From assembly GCF_000003815.2 (NCBI RefSeq), contig NC_049991.1, positions 3,892,437 through 3,956,436 on the forward strand: a stretch of DNA of 64,000 bases, written 5' to 3'. Each line of letters starts with the position of its first letter. Position 1 is the stretch's first letter. The stretch is from Branchiostoma floridae. Its lineage: Eukaryota > Chordata > Leptocardii > Amphioxiformes > Branchiostomatidae. Positions 55,225-64,000 of this stretch are shown one piece after another. Under the pieces are notes generated by a model. The model worked only from the letters and a program-made list of their open reading frames with translations, was not told where the DNA came from and did no database searches. Both the position numbers and the translations under genes were made by a program.

Positions 55225-57993
55225 TCACTGTCCGTAATTCTGAATTAAAAGAAACAAACAAATGATTAGAACATTAAAGACATATAATTCCGAAACATGA
55301 GCTCATATACGAATCTAAAAAAAATATATAACCACCTTGATAGGTTAACAATACTGTTAATTACAGCGTCTATTTGTCACTGGGCCTCGGGTTGATTTTA
55401 ACTGGGAGTTTTTAAAGATACGGGGCCCGACCGTGCCCTAAAACAGCCCAGTAACTGCAAGCTGTCCTACGGAGCCACGTAGGGGTGACGCCAAAAAAGC
55501 CGATAAACTTCCCTGCGGTGCCAGTTTTTTTTTCTGAAGCAGAAGTCATCAAAAGATTGCTCTTACCACACAGGGGCCGGATACGCTCCACGGCCAGGTA
55601 CAGTACTGTCTCCCGGCGTCAAACACCAGGCCTCCCGGAGGACAGTCCCGGTGGAACGGCTCACTGCTGAGCAGGGTACACTCGTAGTACCGGCTGCAGC
55701 TGTCAGGATCGGGGTAGTGACCGGGCGCCTTCCCCGCACACGAGAATCGTTCGGTCTGGCTAGATGGTACGGTCTATGTGAGATAGAGAACACATATTAG
55801 TCACTTACACATATGCTTTTATCAAAGTAATGCCCTCCATTTTGAGATTTAGGTGAAAGTCTAGTCAAATGGTCAAATATTAACAAATACTTGACTCTTT
55901 AGTTTAATGAGAGGGGAATCATTATGAAAATCGATATTACAAAACATCTAGACATTACAATAACGTTGAAACCACAAAAAGTGTGGCAATTAAAATTATT
56001 GCCATAGCGACGGTTTTAATGTTTATAAGTTTTACAGATTGTTGTTGTTAATGGGTTTTAATAGTCGTATTCCATTCGTCTGGAGATGGATGTTCATAGA
56101 GCATTGCTGTCAAAGGGGGTCCCTTGTGAGTAAAGGGTGAACTAATGTAAATGCTTCTCATCGATTTTACAAATCAGGGCCTCATTTTACATGAATGATA
56201 TCAGTTGATCATCCTCTCTAGCTAAATAACAATATGCTAAAAAAAGGGTTTCGGCCAGTATCGATATCATATAGATATATAGATAGATATATAGATAGAT
56301 AAAAATATTTTTCTACTGAATTAATTGTGTTAAATTTGTCATGAATTATGCAAATAAGGCCCTCATTTGCATAAACTATATAACTTGATCATCTCCAACA
56401 AACAGACATGCGCAATATATGTTAGCATTTTCTCATTAATTATGCAAATAAGGTATTTATCTATCAATATTCTTCTCTTTCTCAGTTACAAAGGTCACAT
56501 GTTGTAATGGTCCTTTAATTGAGCTGAGCATGTTTAGACAATTTCCCAATTTATTATGCAAATTAGCTTCCACTCTGCATAATTCTTCATAATTAATATG
56601 TAATTATATTAAGCATCACGTAACCTATCCACATACCAAAAACCATAACAATCCGTCAACCCCTTCTTTAGCTATTCCCTTTAATAGTCTGACACCTAAG
56701 TCACCTGTCCTGCAGTTCCAAAATAAGCCCAAACCTATACCACTTACTTACAGCATCAAGAGCTGTCAACCACTTAAGATTCATAGCCGCAGCATGTCCA
56801 GAACTCGAGGTATCAAACCAGGAAGTTCTGCTGCAGTACCGTAGCAGGCCACTAGGAAGCCAAAAATCTTATCGTTTCCAGGTCTCAACAAGACCTACCC
56901 ACATACCGAATATCAAATGAATACAATCCATCCAGGCGTTCTTAAGCTATGGTGGTCTTCTACAACCGGCACACACCTACAAACGCTAGCCAAAATATAA
57001 CTTTCTTGGCGAAGGTAACTATCACATCGCTATCTCACAACCCCCACATGTTTGAAGCTCAAACAATGCCTGTTTCACACATCAGTTTGTATTTTTGAAA
57101 CAAAGATATTAAGGGTGAAGAAGGCCACCAAACTTTCCAAACTCCTGGACACATAAACCACGAACGAACCCGGAAGTGATTTCCACGACTCACAGGTCAT
57201 TTTTCGAGAAACATATTTCAACAATCTTTTACCCCCTATTTCAAATGTTTACATTTCCATGACCACCATACTACATACTACAATTCGGGTACGTCTGAAG
57301 TCCTAGGCTTTTCTCAATTTTGCACGGCTATCAATCAAAAATCGCCTTGCGCGAATACGGAAAACACTGCTGTGCACACGTATATCGGTACCGCGGTATG
57401 TGTCCTGCGACTGGAAAGCTTACCCGTGGAGGTAATGGTACAGTCCGGCATGATGCAACTACGCACGCGCGGACTTTTGACATTCCTGACATTCCTGTAC
57501 AGTTTTTAGAATACTTTCGAAACGGTTCCACACTATACTATTAAGCTCGCCCATCAGGCGTCGCTAAAAAGTGCTGCCGTTAATTTCATCAGGGGCAGAA
57601 AAATCACTGGATCAACAGGACTTTTTATTAACTGTTAGCAGCGACACCTAGCTGTAGTAGTGAGCAATGCACTCAGGAAGGTGACAGACGGTCAACGAAA
57701 CGTCGGCTGTGACTGCATATATCTTTAGATCCACTTGTGGCGCTACTTACGTAAGCTCGGCACGGGCCGGACACTTCGTAGGGCCACATGCACCTGAGAC
57801 TGGCGGGGTCATACACGGTTCCCCCCGGGGCACAGGGCCGGTGGTACACGGGGTGGCCCAGCACGCACTCGTAGTACATGGAGCAGTCGGCAGGGTCGGC
57901 GTACATGCCCGGCTGCTTCCCCGTACAGGTGAAGGTGGAGGGGACGGGGACATCGTGAGCAGGAACGTTTGCTGAGGTGTCGTCAGTCAAAAC
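55225..57993 (-). CDS. chitin-binding protein with two CBM14 domains (5' end not found)
   Basis: Three phase-0 exons are visible: 57993-57751 and 55773-55567, each encoding a CBM14 domain with six cysteines (FTCTGKQPGMYADPADC to EVSGPC; FSCAGKAPGHYPDPDSC to SVSGPC), and 55239-55225 encoding NYGQ and the stop. The exon phases and the tiny last exon match the neighbour at 52.4-54.2 kb, so the two are duplicates. The 127 bp core of the first domain is nearly identical between them. No signal peptide or coiled-coil exon was found upstream to 62 kb, so the model is 5'-partial or the gene is decayed. It is also possible that the first exon belongs to a separate broken copy. Confidence 0.65.
55800..57550. 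other. intron between CBM14 exons, repeats
   Basis: It contains a GATA/TAGA microsatellite near 56270-56300 and a relative of the 50-kb dispersed repeat at 56640-57030. No exon is visible. Confidence 0.5.
57560..57730. repeat. dispersed repeat fragment related to 40990-41290
   Basis: AGCGACACCTA and GAAGGTGACAGACGGTCAAC followed by GAAACGTC resemble the block in STUB1 intron 6 (GCCCTGACGAAGGTGACAGA). Such words are seen in 3' regions of some retroelements, including Penelope-like ones; the family is not established. Confidence 0.4.
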
Positions 57994-58029
57994 CTGTGGA
58001 TACATGAAAGTACATATGATTAGCATGGA

Positions 58030-59780
58030 AGTTTATCTGAGTTGGTAAATTATACATTACAGTTGGCTGCGTCCAAAATGCGCTTGGAATGCGCAATGCA
58101 TACGTATAAGTACCTTATGCGCAGTCAGAAAAATGGTGTTTAATGCGCACTTCATACGCATCTCACACAGAATGAAAGCATGCCATCGATTCATTATTGT
58201 AAACTCTAGTGTACACGCTAGTGTAAACTCTGTTTTAATGACGCGTGATGCCCCTGCTTATCCTGGCGAGCCAATTTCAGATTATGAAGAAGTGAAAATC
58301 ATGATTATATGTCACGTCAAGAACGTCGTACATCACGAGAATAATGAAATAACACCAATGAAAATAACCGCCGTACTACATGTAAACAGCTACCATACGA
58401 CCGTTTGGCCACTGTAGCTTGCAACTTGAAATTGGAGCCGGCAGAATATAGAAGCACGCCGAAATCAGAAAATTGTCATTTTTGTTCCACCCTTCATGTC
58501 AAATCTAATGTACCCTGTGTTTGGAGAGACATAATGTCATGAAGCCAAAATATCTACACCATCAACATGTTTGTATTCGTGATGTGCTAAATATAAATTT
58601 TCAACAACACCAGCTCCGTCTCTATTGATGTCTATCACCAATGAAAACACGGTTGACAGACAGTGAACAGCTGATAGTGAAACTCACAGTTTACATTCAA
58701 CAAAGAACAAAAACTTAAACCAAATGTCAAATCAATATGAGGTACGGTATCAGCACGCACTTGTGTGTATATTGCTTGCAGACATCTAACATAATCCAAC
58801 CCAGAAAAAAACAATAACATACATCAAATGAGGTTCGACAAAATAAGTTCCCCATTTCACCGCAGGTATGGCTTAAAAGTTTAGTATGTCGATGCCATTA
58901 TCGGTCTCGGTAGGACAAGCTGGGTCTGTGCACATTGAAAAGTTGAATGTCTCCGAAACGAAAAAGAATACCACCGCTTTAAATCATCTGCATTATGCAT
59001 TTCTCAGTGAGTTAAATTTGTCGCATATTGCACAACAATTGTGGTATGTTTTACGACATTTGATTTCTTTATTTTCTTGCAACTTGAAATTGGGGGTGGG
59101 TCTGTTATCTTTGATGTCAAATAGAGCAACAAATAGAAAGGCTGACATTTGCTAGAGAGCAAATACAGAATAATTCAGCCATCTCCCTTCCCATGCAACA
59201 ACAGCTAAAGTTGCCCGTACATAAAAACATAGGGGTCAACCTCCTTGATCAGAAGATGCATCGGGTCTGTCGCCGATCTCCGTTCCAAGGCGGTTCCAAA
59301 ATCCCTGCTGTGCGTTAACTTAATGAAACACTTCTGCTTAAACATGACTTCTACTAATTACACTTTATCTCCAAAATACTTTACCCCCTGCAAGAATAGA
59401 CTCTTCCAGTGCAGCCCGTGTATAAAGTTGAAATAGAATAGTACAAAAACACCCGCTAATAATGGAATGTTGAATCATCCCCAAAACTGAATGTGATAAA
59501 AAAATCCCCGATTCGTGCAAGAATGGACTCTTCCTGTGATACCCCGGGGTTAAGTGGAGCAGTCCAAAAAAATTCCGCTACAAGAGGACTTTGACATAAT
59601 CACCAAACTTCAAAAATGAATTCTAAAAATGCCCCCCCCCCCTTCGTGCTAGAATGGACTCTTCCAGCACATCCATGTAAATTTGCAAATTAGAACAATC
59701 CAGGAATACTACCACTGAAAACATTGCATTTTGTATAAGCAAGTAAATACAAGACAAGTCTTATTGGGTCAGCTGGGAGG
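58030..59780. other. intergenic, weak repeats
   Basis: No supported gene. From 59370 to 59690 three diverged units of about 125 bp share AGAATGGACTCTTCC. Confidence 0.45.
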
Positions 59781-60260
59781 AATGTAAATACTGATCTTAA
59801 TCTTACACTAGATGCGGTTAAAATCGCACAAGTAACCTGTTTTAAATATTTAAGAGTCACAATTGACAACCTACTCACAGATGGATTGCACACTTTGAAC
59901 ATTTGTACAAGAAACTTGCACAGTTCATTGGTAATATCAAGCACTTAAAATCCTACCTCAACAGACAGGTCATTAATTAATCTAATGTACAAAACACTAT
60001 TCGTTGCACATATTCAGTACTGCAGTACAGTCTGGGATCAGAATGGGAAGGAATGAATTGATAAACTGCAAAGGCTACAGAACAGGGTGGCCCGGGTGAT
60101 ACTAGGCTGTGACAGGCACACCTTCTAGACACTAGAATGGTTCTCAGTAGCTGAACTGCACAGAAAAGGCAAAGCTACCCTTGTCTATAAGGCCCTGAAC
60201 GGTTTGACCCCTCACTACATCACTCAGCTATCACTGTTTACACACACAATACCCGCACAA
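59781..60260 (+). pseudogene. LINE reverse transcriptase C-terminal remnant (frameshifted)
   Basis: Translation in shifting plus-strand frames gives CFKYLRVTIDN, then HFEHLYKKLAQFIGNIKHL, then LMYKTLFVAHIQYCSTVWDQ, KLQRLQNRVARVILG and GLTPHYITQL. This is the order found after the YADD box in CR1/jockey-type LINEs. Stops and frameshifts show it is dead. Confidence 0.7.
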
Positions 60261-60539
60261 AGTAAGCAACCCAGTCCAAAATCGAATTTAGAAAAAAAGA
60301 CTCCTGCGCATGAATTTTCCAGATAACACCAGGCTCACTGATTGTCTGCCACATCCTCCTGAAGATATTGATTCAGGCTACGTAATTGGCTGCCTATGTA
60401 ATCAAATTGTAGATATGTCCTGGCCTTCAACTGTAAGAGAACAGTCTCCAGGTGGGTTCAACGACCTCGAGGTCATATAATGAAAAGAAAATCATACAAT
60501 TTTAATCAAAATTATTACGGTTGTGCTGTATGCCAAAAA

Positions 60540-60960
60540 CGTTATTGAAGCCATGTGCGCATATGTTCAAGGCATTCATATACCGAATGCTAGGCCATTT
60601 GGTTGTAAAACCAGGGCACAGGAGCCAGAACGTACTTTTTTGTTCAAAAACCGGCAAAGAATCGCAAAGTTAAGCACTTTGTTTACTGTATACTAAATGT
60701 GTTATCGAACCTATATGGGCATATGATCAAGGCACCTTTTTGCAAAATTTCAGGTCATTGGATTGTAATACCGTACGGGGGGGGGGGGGGTGTATACAGT
60801 TCTGGTGTAACAATGACCAAAATCATTATAGAGGCAAATGTGAAAAATTGGAGAAACTTTCCAAGAGTATTGGTCTACTCTATCGTTGTGCAAAATTTCA
60901 GGTCATTCGGTTAAGGAACGACGGAGGTTAATCAATTTGAAGATTTGACAAGAGAAGAAG
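60540..60960. repeat. degenerate repeats of about 150 bp
   Basis: The word GCAAAATTTCAGGTCATT and a CATATG...CAAGGCA word recur two to three times with poly-G and GAAGAA tracts. No gene is seen from here to 62.7 kb. Confidence 0.5.
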
Positions 60961-62757
60961 AGAGAAGAAGAAAGAAGCAGAAGCATTACGAATACAATAT
61001 ATTTCACCATACTTGTGGTATGGTTGAAATATAATAAAATAATATTACATCATCCTATCTTGAACATGCCACGTATAACATCCGGCATGTGGCAAGTCCT
61101 GGAAGTAACATATCAGCGGGAGAAAAACGCGAGTTTCCCCATAACTTGTTCGGGCTTGGAGAGGATCATAACGTCCAAGGTAGGTACCTTTCGCAATTGA
61201 TAGAGGCAACAAGGAATGTTTTGCAGATTTTTCGATCGTTTGACTTGTATCTTGTATTCTCTGAAGAATATATTTCTTGTGGGCTGTATGTTTTCATTAA
61301 TTCTAGATTCTGTTGTGCAAATCTAGCGGTTCACTTTTCTTGGTGTAAAGTTCCAGGACACAGGTTCTCTGCTCTGTACCAAAATTATTTTGAAACGCAA
61401 ATATGCACTTTATTTTACATGTTGCCGAATAACCTAAAATTTTTGCTGACATAACTTGCAGCAATGCATGTAGTTCCAGCTTTCCAAGCAGGCGCAAGGG
61501 TAGGACATTATGGTGGGCTTATCATGTGCTATTTTCTGATTACATGTCACTTTTGTTTATGCCTTGATTCATCTGCACATTCAACTACAAAGAGTTATCG
61601 GCCCAATAAGAGCAAAAAGGCCATGTTATTCATTGCACAAATCAAGAATTTTCTTGTTTTCATTTTTTTAAAAACTTAGCAATTGCATCTACTACACAAC
61701 GTAAAATGTATTGGCAAAAATGGACCGATGATCATATACACACTGTGTGACGTTACTAGGTCCGCTGAGAGATTTCTCATAATTAAAACACATGCACACA
61801 AACTGTGTGCTTGGTCCGCTTAATTATACATATAGAATACAACACGGTGTATTCCGTATCGCCCAAGGTACCGGCCCGACCGTGGGTCGGATCACCCGAC
61901 GGCCGAAGACATTTTATTTATGTCATAACCAACTGAGAAAACCACTGTTTTGAGGCGAAATGCGCCAGAAGTTGAACAAATTTGTTGCCCTCGAAAAAAA
62001 GCGTTGCGACAGTAATGTTCCAACGTCCGAATCAGGTATTCGAACTTTCGATGTCGCGGCATTCGGCCCACTCGAAACAGTTCGATTTATTCGAATGGAG
62101 CCCGTGTGATAAGCCCGGTCCGTACCGAAAGTTACCCGGTCCGGAACACCCGTATCGAACGTTTTCGCGTCACAGGTATGACATAAATGCAATTATCAAA
62201 CCTGATATCGGACATTTTTATGCCATTTGAATTATCAAAGTGATACATGTCTGTGATACTTCCTGTGCATTGTGTGCATGTGTGAATTGATTTACATTTG
62301 TAGAATTCTTGAAACAAGACGACCTACTGAGTCCTAAAGGAATAAAAGGGCGGTTGTAATGGCCTATTACTCTATTAGATAAAGATACAGGATTTTTATT
62401 TCTCCCCTGTACACGTTTTGGGTGGTATTTTACTACGGAAAATATAGTTGCATAATATCCAGCACAACCCAATTGCATGGCGCGCTTGATGTATATTCCA
62501 AAGGTACCTTGCACTCGCAATCCTTTCCATTTCTTGTCCTACTAAAAATAAGTCCTCGACAAACATCTTTTTATATGTTTGAATAAATTATACAGTATTG
62601 AAAGCAGGTTGCTCTCTAGCGGCCCTCTTCAACAGCATCGGATAATAAATTGCGCTTGCAAGTAATATTTGAATATGTACAACCGGGTACTGCAAACCTT
62701 CACTTATCTTTTTTTTTAATTTGAGAGATTCGCTTCAATATTCCTTTTTTTTTCCAG

Positions 62758-63550
62758 ATGGAGGGTCGTTGTTTACTTGGTCTTCTGTTTCTCGTTGTGC
62801 TGGCATTGACAAGTAGCCTCCGGCATTTCCCTATTTGACTTTGAATCACGTCAAGAATAGGACTAAAGAGAATATTTTCCTTGCGCAATATGTTTCAGCA
62901 ATTTCACTATTTCATGATAAGTGGAAAACATAATCTATTGCAGTGTCCGAGTCTAGTTGTCCCGAAGGGTTTGTGGAAATTGATGGGAGCTGCTATTTCT
63001 TCTCGGAGGAGAAGAAAGAGTCACAGGAAGCAGAGTTGGACTGTGCTAACATGGGTGCCACCCTGGCCACGTTTGAGGACTGTGCGACCAAAGCAAAAGT
63101 TCTCAATGAGCAAACTGGAGAACCTTGCACGTATGTTTTTGATCGACGCTTAGTCTCCAAATTATAATTGTAAATATAACAAAGCTCAAATACCAGGCTC
63201 TTATATGGAGTTATAGAAAGTAAAATATGGTAAATGATTGGAGTAGGGGCTAAGCAGGGAATCATTTTCTCTATCTAGTTTAAGTCTATAGTAGTAATAC
63301 AGCGTTTATTGATTTCTTGTTTAAAACTTGTTTGCTTGTCGTTATCTGACATAATTTTGTTTTTACACTATACAGGTACTGGACCAATCCTATGACTGAA
63401 TGTGTAGATTATCACTCTCCGACAACGTAAGCAGAGTTTGAAATCTTAACATTTGAACTTATCATCTTTCACTTTTATACATAATTCAAATAACGTCTTT
63501 ATATTTCAGAGAATTGAACAAATACATCTGCCTCCGACCTAAGCCGGGAG
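62758..63550 (+). CDS. C-type-lectin-like secreted protein (partial, runs off the right edge)
   Basis: Exons 62758-62812, 62944-63130, 63376-63426 and 63510-63550 join in frame (phases 1, 2, 2, 1) and continue past the window. The first encodes a signal peptide (MEGRCLLGLLFLVVLALT). The second begins SSCPEGFVEIDGSCYFF and ends in TGEPC, with the CTLD pattern CPxGF...SCYxF and DCANMGATLATFEDC. The next give YWTNPMTECVDYHSP and ELNKYICLRPKP, matching the C-terminal cysteines of the fold. The middle of a typical CTLD (WIG, EPN/QPD) is missing, so sugar binding is doubtful. The ATG directly follows a CAG acceptor-like site, suggesting a 5' UTR exon upstream. Confidence 0.7.
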
Positions 63551-64000
63551 GTAAGTCTATTCAATATGTACCTTTTCAATACCTTGCCACATTATTTGTC
63601 GTTATTGCCATTAAGAATCACTAAGCTTTGCAACGTGCATACATTTTAACAGATTGTCCATAAGTAGGGTGCAACAGTTAATTTGCACAATACATGAGAA
63701 AATACTATTATTCTATAGTAATAAGTTAAGGGAATTTCATACGAAGCTAAGAAAAGGTGAAAACTATTGACATAAATTATGGAAATAAAAGTCATGGTTT
63801 ATTAGGAACACTACTGCAGCCCCCTTATCCAAGCTTTGCCAACTTTGTGCTGATTGGGTAGAGAAGATAATCAACTGAGGCAATTTATGTAAATGAGGGT
63901 CTTATTCGCATAATCAATGGAAATACTTAATTATTATACTATTTCACTTGAAAAGGTTAATACATTAAGCGAAGGTAGAAGGTCGTGAAAATTGTCAATA

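Noticed and set aside
57709-57975. 88-residue plus-strand frame
   Set aside because: Antisense shadow of the CBM14 exon; the minus strand has the six-cysteine domain and splice sites.

Overview
The window reads as animal nuclear DNA from a lancelet (amphioxus, Branchiostoma-like chordate). The genes are split by GT-AG introns, the proteins resemble vertebrate orthologues along their full length, and the noncoding DNA is dense with small inverted-repeat transposons, LINE fragments and tandem duplications. There is one assembly gap (N at 23778-24454). The species call is inference from gene content and repeat style; no search could be run.

Layout. 1-4900: transposon debris (LINE ends, foldback elements, a dispersed repeat seen again near 37.9 kb). 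4939-5985 (+): an intronless class A GPCR with melatonin-receptor-like features. 6-13.5 kb: repeats. 13588-25204 (-): POLR3H, the Rpb7-like subunit of RNA polymerase III, in six exons; its introns hold a 1.86 kb DNA transposon, a LINE with its target-site duplication, and a TIR element across the gap. 25475-36234 (+): JMJD8 in nine exons, head-to-head with POLR3H across about 270 bp. 40442-49446 (-): STUB1/CHIP in seven constitutive exons plus an eighth, alternative one, lying tail-to-tail with JMJD8 as in human. 52388-54239 (-) and 55225-57993 (-): two related secreted chitin-binding (CBM14) genes. 59-62.7 kb: LINE remnants and short repeats. 62758 to past the right edge (+): the 5' part of a C-type-lectin-like gene.

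The most unusual locus is STUB1. It has two intact, equal-length (117 nt, phase 0/0) versions of the exon encoding the first half of the U-box, which could give two E3 variants by mutually exclusive splicing. In addition, the 5' parts of its two main TPR-region exons (exons 2 and 3), each with its splice acceptor, have been amplified into degenerate tandem arrays in the upstream introns.

The housekeeping genes are not an operon. POLR3H acts in Pol III transcription, JMJD8 is a predicted ER-lumen JmjC protein, and STUB1 is a chaperone-linked ubiquitin ligase. What they share is arrangement: a bidirectional promoter (POLR3H/JMJD8) and a convergent pair (JMJD8/STUB1). The chitin-binding and lectin genes at the right suggest a secreted, mucosal or immune-type neighbourhood.
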